This document shows positions 27,701 to 35,094 of a stretch of DNA of 64,000 nt, in pieces; the stretch's first letter is position 1, and every line of letters begins with the position of its first letter. This stretch comes from Massilia sp. WG5 (GTDB taxonomy: Bacteria > Pseudomonadota > Gammaproteobacteria > Burkholderiales > Burkholderiaceae_D), in NCBI RefSeq assembly GCF_001412595.2, contig NZ_CP012640.2, forward strand, positions 558,001-622,000. Reading direction: 5' to 3'. The position numbers and the translations under genes were made by a program. The notes under the pieces were generated by a model that saw only the letters and a program-made list of their open reading frames with translations, had not been told where the DNA came from and ran no database searches.

Positions 27701-29774
27701 CCGCTGGATCGAGCAGCAGGTAGGCCGCCTGCTGCACGCGGTCGTGCAGGAAGCGGTAACCGACGCCGGTCTCGCCGGCGTCGATGTCGACGTATTTGTA
27801 GCGTTCGTCGAGCGGCTGGACCAGACCCGCATCGAGCGCCGGCCACAGCGCCTGCTGGGTGTGCCAGGCGCCCTGCCCCAGCACCAGCGCCAGCGTGTCG
27901 AGCGTGAAGCGGTTGCCGATCGAGGCGGCCAGCTGCAGCAGGGCTTGCGTGGCGGCAGGCAGGCGGCGAATGTTCCCGAGCAGCAGCTCGACCACGTTGT
28001 CGGTATACGCCGCCTGTTCGATCGCCGCCAGGTCCCAGTCCCAGCAATCGCCGGTACCGCGGTAGCGCAGGTGGCCGGCGTCGTGGATCGAGGCCAGGAA
28101 CTGGTTGAGGAAAAAGGGATTGCCGGCGGTCTTGCGGAAGCACAGCCGGGCCAGCGGCGCGCAGTCCGCCGCCGGCACGCGCACGGCGGCCGCCACCATC
28201 TGCGCCACCTGCGGCTCGGTCAGCGGCCCCAGCACCAGCGTGGACAGCCGCACGCCTTCGGCGAGCAGCTTGTCGTGCAACGCCGCGAGCGGATGCGCGG
28301 CGCCGACTTCGTTGTCGCGGTAGGCGCCGATGAACAGCAGGTGCCCGGTCCTGCGCGGGCGCATGAACAGCTCGATCATGCGCAGCGTGGCGGCGTCCGC
28401 CCATTGCAGGTCGTCGAGGAACAGCACCAGCGGGTGGCCGGCCGCTGCGAACACATCGACGAAGCGCGGGAACACCCGGCCCAGCCTGTGCCGGGCCTGG
28501 TCCGGCGGCAAGACAGGCGCGGCCTCGGTGGGGCCGACGACCAGCGCCAGCTGGGGGATCAGTTCGACCATCACGCCAAGGCCGCTGCCCAGTGCGGCGC
28601 GCAGCTTGCCGGCCCACTGGCGCAGCGTTTCCTCGGGCTCGCCGAGCAGCTGGCGTACCAGTCCCTGGAAGGCCTGGACCAGCGAGGCGTAGGGCACGTC
28701 GCGCTGGTACTGGTCGAATTTACCGGCCAGGAAGCAGCCGCGCCGCGCCACGATCGGCTTCTGCACCTCGTTCACGACCGCCGACTTGCCGATGCCGGAG
28801 TAGCCCGCCAGCAGCAGCATCTCGCGGCTGCCTTCGGCGCTGCGCTCGAAGGCGGCCAGCAGCGCGGCGATCGCCTGTTCGCGTCCGTGCAGGGTCTGCG
28901 GCACCAGGAAGCGGCCGTCGTGGCCGGACAGCCGCAGCGGCTGCGCCGCGCCGGACAGCGCCGCGCGGCAGGCCTCGAGATCGCCGCGCAAGCCTTGCAC
29001 GCCCTGGTAGCGCTGCTCGGCATTCTTTTCCATCAGGCGCTGGACGATCGCCAGCAGCGCGCCAGGGAGCCGGGCGAGCGCCGGAAGCCCCCAGTCCGGG
29101 CTGCGCGCGATGTGGCAATGCACCAGCTCCATTTCGTCGCGCGCTTCGAACGGCGCCTGCCCGGCCAGCAGTTCGTAGAAGGTCGCGCCGAGCGCATAGA
29201 AATCGGCGCGGTAATCGACGCGCCGGTTCATGCGCCCGGTCTGCTCCGGCGCCATGTAGCGCAGCGTGCCCTCCAGCGCATGCGGATTCACGACGCCCTG
29301 CTGTTCCTGCGGCAGTTCGCTGGCGATGCCGAAATCGATCAGCTGCAGGAGACGCCGCTCGCCGCTCCACACCAGGTTGGAGGGATTGATGTCCTTGTGG
29401 ATCACGCCCTGCCGGTGGACCTCCTCGAGCGCCGCGCACAGCTGCAGGGCGATGTCGAAGAACTCGTCCAGCGCCAGCATCGGACGCTCACGCAGCAGGC
29501 GGTCCAGCGCCAGGCCGCCGATGTCCTCCTGGATCATGGTCCAGCGTCCGCGGTGCAGCTGCAGCGCAAGTGGACGCACCACGTTCGGATGGCGGCAGCG
29601 CTGCGCGATCGCGTACTCGCGCTTGAACTGTGCGAGCTGCTGGAAGGACGGGAAAGCCTGGTTCGGCAGTTTGACGATCAGCGCGGCGCCGTTGGCGGCG
29701 CGCGCACGATAGACCAGCGAACGTGAACTGTCGTGCAGCTGTTCGGTGATCTCGTGATCGAAAAGGGCGCTCAT
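24777..29774 (-). CDS. Ser/Thr kinase - AAA ATPase - GAF - diguanylate cyclase fusion
   Basis: A 1665-residue multidomain signalling protein without membrane segments. The eukaryotic-type kinase domain (about 1-275) has Lys35, the catalytic HKDINPSN (126-133) and DFG (147-149). The AAA_16-type ATPase has a Walker A GYSGIGKS at 324-331 and the LFLDDLQWAD Walker B stretch further on. A long helical, TPR-like region runs from about 690 to 1310, then a GAF domain (about 1330-1480), a short coiled coil and a GGDEF domain with GGEEF at 1582-1586 and an intact RxxD inhibitory site (RAGD). In the common relatives the output is a histidine kinase; here it is c-di-GMP synthesis. It lies 91 bp after the MFS gene, with a hairpin between. 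Confidence 0.9.
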   Translation of the reverse strand: MSALFDHEITEQLHDSSRSLVYRARAANGAALIVKLPNQAFPSFQQLAQFKREYAIAQRCRHPNVVRPLALQLHRGRWTMIQEDIGGLALDRLLRERPMLALDEFFDIALQLCAALEEVHRQGVIHKDINPSNLVWSGERRLLQLIDFGIASELPQEQQGVVNPHALEGTLRYMAPEQTGRMNRRVDYRADFYALGATFYELLAGQAPFEARDEMELVHCHIARSPDWGLPALARLPGALLAIVQRLMEKNAEQRYQGVQGLRGDLEACRAALSGAAQPLRLSGHDGRFLVPQTLHGREQAIAALLAAFERSAEGSREMLLLAGYSGIGKSAVVNEVQKPIVARRGCFLAGKFDQYQRDVPYASLVQAFQGLVRQLLGEPEETLRQWAGKLRAALGSGLGVMVELIPQLALVVGPTEAAPVLPPDQARHRLGRVFPRFVDVFAAAGHPLVLFLDDLQWADAATLRMIELFMRPRRTGHLLFIGAYRDNEVGAAHPLAALHDKLLAEGVRLSTLVLGPLTEPQVAQMVAAAVRVPAADCAPLARLCFRKTAGNPFFLNQFLASIHDAGHLRYRGTGDCWDWDLAAIEQAAYTDNVVELLLGNIRRLPAATQALLQLAASIGNRFTLDTLALVLGQGAWHTQQALWPALDAGLVQPLDERYKYVDIDAGETGVGYRFLHDRVQQAAYLLLDPAARAANHLRIGRLLLADAEGERLEARLFEIVEQLNAGRALVLDAGERAQLAGLNLRAGAKARRAAAFQATLEHMRTGLELLPADAWQGHAALWLDLQLGAAEAAYLCGQFDAAEAIYPLVRAHSPTPLLQARCITVQAHQYQLQGRLPDAIAVLREGLAQLGIGIPHDAAQLKARFDEHLLEIGRLLEARAPDELLAAGEMVDPAAVAALQMMHGLWMAAYYAGQQDLSALMVLSMTRLSMRQGTSDFSAVAYVAYAFLLTLQSGDAGRGYRFGAMALALARRRASVPARIQTAVMFAAMTSHWTRPLRNSDALYEEAFGWALEIGDFVQVGVVAAVRATERLILGDYLPELMHATERDLALMRANGQQSMADCCVAAAIQPIKSLMGLTPRSDSFDDAAFNEARFLEQYGGSCLYHAYFLQAKIRNACLFDTGDAEALAHQLDIVTQIMRGQAKVAETSFYAALVWIRGLRRDPARSDADALQERIEALEAKLSGWAAIGPDEIRARHLLVQAEMARGRRDLPLATRRYQQAIDAAGMAGFVNLQALANELCGECWLEQEQPRVAAVFIKDAVARYGQWGAEGKVARLRARHAGLLARTEGRTTQSQSTVQARGNSALDLVSLLKATQILSNEVGLRNVLQRLIAIVRENAGGQVARLLLLSDGVYRLEAESDGDAVSVLQARQLDLDAPADPQFPLSVLRYVIRTGAEVIEDNIAGASRFAADPYVRQQQPRAVMCLPIRHGGRIDGVLYFENRLAEASFTAERVEFLRMLGAQAMISIASARLHDSLERRVAERTAQLEDANRRLAALSMTDGLTGLANRRHFDEVLRTECARAVRLGQPLAVIMLDVDHFKKYNDHYGHQAGDACLIRVAQALAAGMRRAGDLTARYGGEEFSIVLPNSGESEARQVGEALRRAIEEQRIAHAGAAVGQVTISVGIAVRPGSQAGDPDALMRLADAALYRAKDAGRNCVML

Positions 29775-29821
29775 GGACTGTGTTGGTGGTGTGCAATTAT
29801 TATATCAGCACGAGCGCCACC

Positions 29822-29865
29822 GGGACCGAAAACCGCGGAACCGCCAGGCCCCGCGGCCGGGTCCC
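29822..29865. terminator. Interrupted GC-rich hairpin after the MFS gene
   Basis: GGGACC (29822-29827) pairs with GGTCCC (29860-29865), and CCGCGG (29833-29838) with CCGCGG (29851-29856). The structure lies directly beyond the MFS stop codon and ahead of the kinase-cyclase gene, so it may end or attenuate the catabolic transcript. Confidence 0.4.
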
Positions 29866-31176
29866 CTATTTCGGATTGACCGCCTTCGCCGGCAGCGCGA
29901 ACGTCAACACACATCCCACCAGCAGGCACACCGCAATCGCGATCACGCCCGCGTTCGTACTGTTGGTCATGGTCTTGACCACGCCCAGCATGTAGGGCGC
30001 CACCATGCCCGACACGCTGCCGACCGAGTTCGCGAGCGCGATGCCGGCAGCCGCCGCGGCGCCGCTGAGGACCGCCGGCGGCAGCAGCCAGAACTGCGAG
30101 ATCGTGGTGATGATGCCCATCGTCGCCAGGGTCAGCGCCAGCATCGCGATCGCGGTGTTGTCGGCGTAGGCCGCGCTCCACGTCAATCCCACGGCGCCGG
30201 CCACGCCCGCCAGCGCCAGGTGCCAGCGCCGCTCGCGGCGCAGGTCCGAGCTGCGCCCGACCAGGATCATGGTCACGGTCGCCGCCGCGTACGGAATGCA
30301 GGTCAGCATGCCGATGTCGAAGGCCGCCTTGACCCCGCTGGCCTTGATGATGGTCGGCAGCCAGAAGCTGATGCCGTACAGGCCCATCGTGTAGAACAGG
30401 TAGATGCCGCTCAGCAGCCAGACGCGCGGGTTCACCAGGCCGTCGCGCAGATTGTGCAGGTGGGCGCCCTGCCTGTCCTGGTTGAGCTCATGCTCGATCA
30501 GCGACTTCTCGCTCTCGTCCAGCCACTTGGCGTCGACCACCTTGTCGTCCAGGTAGAACCAGGCCATGCAGCCGAGGATGATGGTCGGGACGGCTTCCAG
30601 CACGAACACCCATTGCCAGGCGTGGTAGCCGGACACGCCATCCATGGTGCCCATGATCAGGCCGGAGAGCGGGCCGCCGATCACGCCGGACATCGGGATG
30701 CCGGTCATGAACAGGGCCGTCACCTTGCCGCGGCGGGCGGCTGGGAACCAGTAGGTGAGATACAGCAGGATCGCCGGGAAGAAGCCCGCTTCGGCCACGC
30801 CCAGCAGGAAGCGCAGGGCGTAGAAACTGGCCGGCGTCGACACGGTCATCATCGCGGCCGAGATCAGGCCCCAGGTCACCATGATGCGGGTGATCCACTT
30901 GCGGGCGCCCACCTTGAGCATGACGATGTTGCTCGGGACTTCGAACATCAGGTAGCCGGCGAAGAATACGCCGGCGCCCATGCCGTAGACGGCCTCGGAT
31001 AGGCCGAGGTCGGACATCATTTGGAGCTTCGCGAAGCCGACGTTGACGCGGTCGAGATAGGCGAAGACGTAGCACAGGAACAGAAAAGGCAAGAGGCGCC
31101 ACGCGACCTTGGAATAGGCTTTCGAAGCCTCGTCGATCGTCGTGCTGCCTACGGCCACCTTGGTTGAGCTCAGCAT
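29866..31176 (-). CDS. MFS transporter, anion:cation symporter (ACS) family
   Basis: A 436-residue permease with twelve predicted helices of the ACS family, which imports organic anions such as phthalate, tartrate, glucarate or 4-hydroxyphenylacetate. Signatures: YLDRVNVGFAKLQM at the first loop, FEVPSNIVMLKVGARKWI and the EAGFFPAILLYLTYWFP segment. GGAGACAAACA precedes the start, a ribosome binding site almost identical to that of the Rieske oxygenase gene. As the last gene of the leftward Rieske cluster, it is the likely importer of that pathway's substrate. Confidence 0.9.
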   Translation of the reverse strand: MLSSTKVAVGSTTIDEASKAYSKVAWRLLPFLFLCYVFAYLDRVNVGFAKLQMMSDLGLSEAVYGMGAGVFFAGYLMFEVPSNIVMLKVGARKWITRIMVTWGLISAAMMTVSTPASFYALRFLLGVAEAGFFPAILLYLTYWFPAARRGKVTALFMTGIPMSGVIGGPLSGLIMGTMDGVSGYHAWQWVFVLEAVPTIILGCMAWFYLDDKVVDAKWLDESEKSLIEHELNQDRQGAHLHNLRDGLVNPRVWLLSGIYLFYTMGLYGISFWLPTIIKASGVKAAFDIGMLTCIPYAAATVTMILVGRSSDLRRERRWHLALAGVAGAVGLTWSAAYADNTAIAMLALTLATMGIITTISQFWLLPPAVLSGAAAAAGIALANSVGSVSGMVAPYMLGVVKTMTNSTNAGVIAIAVCLLVGCVLTFALPAKAVNPK

Positions 31177-31218
31177 TGTTTGTCTCCAGATAGTGTGATG
31201 GAACGCGCCTGGTCAGGT

Positions 31219-31282
31219 CGGCATCTCGTGGATGCCGCTTGCCGTGGTCTTTCGTCCCTTGATATGGCCGCCGGTGGGCGGC
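31219..31282. repeat. Two small hairpins between aldolase and MFS genes
   Basis: CGGCATC-TCGTG-GATGCCG (31219-31237) and GCCGCC-GGTG-GGCGGC (31267-31282) lie in the 145-bp gap between the aldolase-like gene and the MFS gene. They may tune relative expression within the cluster; no T-run follows. Confidence 0.35.
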
Positions 31283-31321
31283 GGCATGGAACAATGGAGC
31301 AGCGGGATAGTCAGTCGAACC

Positions 31322-32185
31322 TCACTCGAACATATCGGGCTGCGTCTTCTGCAACTGGTTGAAAATGGGCTGGAAGTGCAGCCAGCCGATGTATTCGCTG
31401 CCGACGTGCTCGCGGCTGTAGCGCGAGCGGTCCGGCGGCACCAGCAGCGGCTTGATGCCGGTCGCTTCGATCATCAGCTGCTGCTGGCAGCAGCGTTCGA
31501 GGGCGATGAACCAGAACGCGGCCGACTCGATGCTGTGGCGGCTGGCGGTCAGCAGGCCATGGTTCTGGTGGATCGCCGCCTTGACGCCCTTGAACCAGTC
31601 GCATACCGACAGGCCCGCCTTTTCTTCCACCGCCACCTGGCCCGCCTCGTCCCTGATCACCACATGGTCTTCGAAGAAGGCGGCGGCGTCCTGGCTGATC
31701 GGCTCGAGCGGACGGCCCAGCGCGGCGAAGGCGGTGCCGTAGACGGTATGCGCGTGGCACATCGCGACGATGTCCGGGTGCGCCTCGTGCACCGCGGCGT
31801 GCAGCACGAAGCCGGCGCGGTTGATCGCATAGTCGCCCTCGACCACGCGGCCCTGGTGGTCGGCCAGGATCAGGTTCGACAGCTTTACCTGCGAGAAGTG
31901 GACGCACATCGGATTGGTCCAGTACAGCTCCGGATGCTCGGGATCGCGCACCGTCAGGTGGCCGGCGAAGCCGTAGTCGAAGCCGTGCTGGGCGAAGGCG
32001 CGGCAGGCGGCGACCAGGCGCTCCTTCCGGTGCCGGCGTTCCTCGGCCGGGTCCTCGAACGACGGGATCTCGGGATAGATCACGCCCTCCTGGCGCGGAT
32101 GGTAGATCGAACGCTGCGCGTCCTGCTGCGCCCTGGCGATCCGCGCCGCTTCGACGGGGGCGATCTGCTTTACTTTGTCCAGCAT
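31322..32185 (-). CDS. Class II aldolase/adducin family protein
   Basis: A 287-residue zinc-dependent class II aldolase/adducin-fold enzyme. The fold includes fuculose-phosphate aldolase, but also decarboxylases of aromatic acids such as 3,4-dihydroxyphthalate decarboxylase. Metal-binding histidines are seen in CHAHTVYG and the NHGLLTAS motif; an acidic residue in FEDHVV precedes them. The start at 32185 follows GGAGAC. Its place between an oxygenase reductase and an MFS permease favours a decarboxylase or aldolase step in aromatic acid breakdown rather than sugar metabolism; that is inference. Confidence 0.85.
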   Translation of the reverse strand: MLDKVKQIAPVEAARIARAQQDAQRSIYHPRQEGVIYPEIPSFEDPAEERRHRKERLVAACRAFAQHGFDYGFAGHLTVRDPEHPELYWTNPMCVHFSQVKLSNLILADHQGRVVEGDYAINRAGFVLHAAVHEAHPDIVAMCHAHTVYGTAFAALGRPLEPISQDAAAFFEDHVVIRDEAGQVAVEEKAGLSVCDWFKGVKAAIHQNHGLLTASRHSIESAAFWFIALERCCQQQLMIEATGIKPLLVPPDRSRYSREHVGSEYIGWLHFQPIFNQLQKTQPDMFE

Positions 32186-32213
32186 GATGTCTCCTTCAGT
32201 CATGGATAATTTT

Positions 32214-32268
32214 GAGCGTCTAACAGATCCCCCATGCAACGCCGCCATGGGGGTTCTGTTAGGCGCTC
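32214..32268. repeat. Long intra-operon inverted repeat
   Basis: Arms of 22 bases (32214-32235 and 32247-32268) pair at 20 positions plus one G:U, with one mismatch and an 11-base loop. The right arm overlaps the last codons of the reductase gene; the left arm ends 28 bases before the aldolase start. Such a stem could act as an attenuator, an RNA processing or stability element, or protect the upstream mRNA. Confidence 0.7.
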
Positions 32269-33262
32269 ACAGGTCGAGCACCAGCAGGCCGCTGGCAGCG
32301 CGCGAGACGCAGGCCGTCAGGAACTGGCCGTGTTCGTCGTCGCCGAGGATGTAGTCGCGGTGCTCGACTTCGCCCTCGAGGTAGCGGATCTTGCAGGTTG
32401 CGCAGAGGCCGGCCTGGCAGGAGGTCTCGATCCGGATGTTGTTCTGCTCGAGGACGTCGGCGATGCTGCGGTCCGCCGGGACTTCGAGCATGGCGCCGCT
32501 GCTGGCGATCTTCACCATGAAGGCGCCGGGCGCCAGGGCCTTCGCGCCGGCCGCCGGTTCGGGCGCCTTGAAGTGCTCGAAGTGGACGGCGCCCGCCGGC
32601 CAGTGGCTGGCGGCTTCCGCGCAGGCCTTCATGAAGCCGGCCGGGCCGCAATAGAACAGATGCGTCCCCTCTTCCGGCTCGCGCAGCAGGCCGGCGATGT
32701 CGAGGCCCTGCTCCGGCTTGCCGTGGTCGAAGTGATGCACCAGCTTCCCGTGGGTCCAGGCGACGCCGAGTTCTTCGCGAAACGCGGCGCAGCCGGGATT
32801 GCGGGCGCAGTAGTGGAGCTCGAAGGGAATGCCGGCCGCGTCGAGCGCATGCGCCATCGACTTCAGCGGCGTCACGCCGATCCCGCCGGCCAGCAGGATC
32901 GCTTTCTTCGCACCGGGGACGAGTTCGAAGTTGTTGCGCGGACCGCTGACGGTGGCCAGGTCCTGGACCCGCAAGGCCTCGTGCAGCGCCCTCGAGCCGC
33001 CGCGCCCCTTCTCGTCGCGCAGCACGGCGATCACGTAGCGGTGCCGCTCGGCCGGCGAGTTGCACAACGAGTACTGGCGCGTCATTCCGTTCGGCAGGTG
33101 AATGTCGATGTGGGCGCCGGCGCTGAAGGGCGGCAGCGCTTCGCCCTGCGGGTGCACCAGCTCGTAGGAGTTGATGCCGCTCGCTTCGAAGCGGATCTGG
33201 CGCACCAGCAGCGAGAGCGTCGTCTGCCCGTGGCTTTTGAACTGGGTCTGGGTCATTTCCAT
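32267..33262 (-). CDS. PDR/VanB family oxidoreductase (Rieske oxygenase reductase)
   Basis: A 331-residue class IA-type reductase that passes electrons from NAD(P)H through flavin and a plant-type 2Fe-2S centre to an oxygenase. Domain order: FMN-binding barrel (RQYSLCNSP near residue 63), nucleotide-binding domain (GGIGVTPLKSMA near 115), and a C-terminal ferredoxin domain with SCQAGLCATC and a fourth Cys in the LTACVSRA segment. This matches phthalate dioxygenase reductase and VanB. It is 18 bp downstream of the Rieske oxygenase gene, so it is almost certainly its partner. Confidence 0.93.
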   Translation of the reverse strand: MEMTQTQFKSHGQTTLSLLVRQIRFEASGINSYELVHPQGEALPPFSAGAHIDIHLPNGMTRQYSLCNSPAERHRYVIAVLRDEKGRGGSRALHEALRVQDLATVSGPRNNFELVPGAKKAILLAGGIGVTPLKSMAHALDAAGIPFELHYCARNPGCAAFREELGVAWTHGKLVHHFDHGKPEQGLDIAGLLREPEEGTHLFYCGPAGFMKACAEAASHWPAGAVHFEHFKAPEPAAGAKALAPGAFMVKIASSGAMLEVPADRSIADVLEQNNIRIETSCQAGLCATCKIRYLEGEVEHRDYILGDDEHGQFLTACVSRAASGLLVLDL

Positions 33263-33280
33263 GGCTGTCTCCCGCCTCGC

Positions 33281-34816
33281 TTACTGCCTGGTCGACTGTT
33301 CGAGTTCGTCGAACTTCTCGCGCACGAAGACCGCGCGCTCTTCGCCCTTCATGCTTTCGCTCTGGGTCAGGATGGCGACGATCTGACGCGTCACGTGACG
33401 GCGACGCGCCACTTCTTCCTCGACGGTCTCGCCTTCCGGCACCTCCAGCACATTGCCCGAGCAGTAACTGTTCGGCGCGGCGGCGTTCTCGCGCAGCCAG
33501 GCCGCGAACTCCTGTGGGCCGGCCGCCGGATTGCTGCCGCGGACCGCGTCGCGCAGCAGCTTCCGGAACAGGAACACGCCGGCGTCGAACCGGGTCGGGT
33601 TTTCCAGCGCGTGCACGGCGATCGGGCGCTGGCTGATGATGGCTTCGTAGTCGCCCGGCGCGTACTGGCACTCCTTGTAGTTCTCGCGGGCGCGGTGGTC
33701 GGACGGAATCGGCGGCATGTCCTCGAGCTTGTACTTGCCGAAGCGTTCCGGACGGCGCATCGCCACCTGGCCTTCGAGGAAGTCGATGGTCTCGTAGCCG
33801 ACCATGTCCTTGCGGCCGATGCCGCGGGTGTCGATCCCCGGCCCCATCACGCGCCAGCCGATCATCTTCGAGTTGACGTCGTCGACCGGCACGGTCCAGC
33901 GGATGATGTGGAAACGGCTGAACAGCTTCTTGTTCGAGCCGTCCTCCGAGGTATAGGCGTGCAGGCTCAGGTTCGGGAGCACCTGGTGCTGGACCCGCAC
34001 GAACAGCTTGTCCTTGTTCACGCGGCGGGCACCGGCGCAGGCCAGGCCGCGGCCACCGTGGACCGGGATGAACTGCATGTCCGGCGCCACCTCCATCGAG
34101 GCCGCGCCGACTTCGTCGAAGGTCGTGCCCTGGAACTGCTTGTTGACGACGTTCTTGGCGGCGTGCAGCGCGGTCGGATGGAAGTTGTCGGCGGCGTTGT
34201 CCTGCACCTGCAGCCAGTTACAGTGCTGGAAGTTACTGTAGGGGACCAGCTCGTCGCCCTCGGCCACCGTGAAGTTGCCCTCCCACTCGGGGAAGGGCGG
34301 CTCGTCTTCCGGCGGCCCCATGTAGGCGAACACCAGGCCATGGCGCTCGAAGGCTTTATAGGCGCCCTGCTTGATCGAGCAGGCGTACTTTTCGGCTTCC
34401 TTCTCCTCGCCCTTCGGGAAGGGCACGTGCAGGCAGGTCCCGTCGACGTCGAACACCATGCCGTGGTAGCAGCACATGATGCCCTTCTCCTGGATCGCAC
34501 CGTACTCCAGCGACGCGCCGCGGTGCACGCAGTGGGCGTGCAGCAGGCCGATGCGGCCGGAACCGTCGCGGAAGGCCACCAGTTCCTCGCCGAGGATCTT
34601 CAGGAAATGCGGCGTGTCGGTCAACTCCATCGACATGCAGACCGGATGCCAGAAGCGGCGCATGTATTCACCCATCGGCGTGCCGGGGCCGACTTCGGTC
34701 AGCTCCGGATCGTGGCCGGGAATCCTGTTGGCGTAATAGCCGCCGAAGGGGATCAGCTTCTTGACGGCTGGCTGTGCCTGGGCTGCGGCTTCTGCGGTCT
34801 TGTCGCGGGTGTTCAT
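33281..34816 (-). CDS. Rieske non-haem iron oxygenase, alpha subunit
   Basis: A 511-residue ring-hydroxylating or demethylating oxygenase. The N-terminal Rieske domain has the CVH and CCYH ligands 17 residues apart (about residues 89-111). The catalytic iron site is DNAADNFHPTALH (about 205-217). At 511 residues it is longer than VanA or phthalate 4,5-dioxygenase (about 350-440), with extra sequence C-terminal to the catalytic domain. No beta subunit is nearby, consistent with a homotrimeric three-component-minus type. The start at 34816 follows GGAG; the frame is open further upstream through the operator region but is not coding-like. The substrate is not identifiable. Confidence 0.92.
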   Translation of the reverse strand: MNTRDKTAEAAAQAQPAVKKLIPFGGYYANRIPGHDPELTEVGPGTPMGEYMRRFWHPVCMSMELTDTPHFLKILGEELVAFRDGSGRIGLLHAHCVHRGASLEYGAIQEKGIMCCYHGMVFDVDGTCLHVPFPKGEEKEAEKYACSIKQGAYKAFERHGLVFAYMGPPEDEPPFPEWEGNFTVAEGDELVPYSNFQHCNWLQVQDNAADNFHPTALHAAKNVVNKQFQGTTFDEVGAASMEVAPDMQFIPVHGGRGLACAGARRVNKDKLFVRVQHQVLPNLSLHAYTSEDGSNKKLFSRFHIIRWTVPVDDVNSKMIGWRVMGPGIDTRGIGRKDMVGYETIDFLEGQVAMRRPERFGKYKLEDMPPIPSDHRARENYKECQYAPGDYEAIISQRPIAVHALENPTRFDAGVFLFRKLLRDAVRGSNPAAGPQEFAAWLRENAAAPNSYCSGNVLEVPEGETVEEEVARRRHVTRQIVAILTQSESMKGEERAVFVREKFDELEQSTRQ

Positions 34817-34853
34817 CCTGTTTGTCTCCTCTGGAAAAGTGGCTTTTTCCGCA

Positions 34854-34875
34854 CTCCGTATTCTGTATACAGAGT
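34854..34875. promoter_or_regulatory. GntR operator repeat, copy 1
   Basis: A 22-base element beginning CTCCGTATTC and containing the perfect 12-bp palindrome TCTGTATACAGA (34862-34873). It lies 38 bases upstream of the Rieske oxygenase start and is also flanked by GCACTC and GAGTGC. It is an exact copy of the element 92 bp away. Confidence 0.7.
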
Positions 34876-34945
34876 GCTTTGGCAAAATTTTTTGCGCTTG
34901 CCGGGAACGGCCTCGCCATCGCGACCGGACCTGCTCCCTCATGCG

Positions 34946-34967
34946 CTCCGTATTCTGTATACAGAGT
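34946..34967. promoter_or_regulatory. GntR operator repeat, copy 2
   Basis: An exact second copy of the 22-base element, in the same orientation, with its palindrome at 34954-34965. The 92-bp distance is close to nine helical turns, which would place both sites on the same DNA face and allow looping. Confidence 0.7.
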
Positions 34968-35048
34968 TCATACTCCGCCTGTCCGCCGTGGATGTCAACG
35001 ATTTTTTTTCTGGCGTGTGCAGGCGATTCGTCCGGCCGGCTTGCCAAA

Positions 35049-35082
35049 TTGACTTTAGGGAGCTGTCACGTATACTGAATAC
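35049..35082 (+). promoter_or_regulatory. Promoter of the GntR gene with overlapping operator
   Basis: TTGACT (35049-35054) and TATACT (35071-35076), 16 bases apart, form a good sigma-70 promoter. The -10 box is embedded in GTATACTGAATAC (35070-35082), which on the minus strand matches 12 of 13 bases of the core of the two upstream repeats. This suggests autorepression. An AAAGG ribosome binding site follows. Confidence 0.65.
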
Positions 35083-35094
35083 AAAGGTGAACAC

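Noticed and set aside
25926..29726. A 1266-residue open frame on the plus strand
   Set aside because: Antisense of the kinase-cyclase gene, whose domains are intact on the minus strand; composition (Arg/His/Gln/Ala) is that of a shadow.
34817..35047. N-terminal extension of the Rieske oxygenase through the operator repeats
   Set aside because: The 77 extra residues are encoded by the repeated operator DNA and have no oxygenase similarity, while a ribosome binding site sits before the ATG at 34816.
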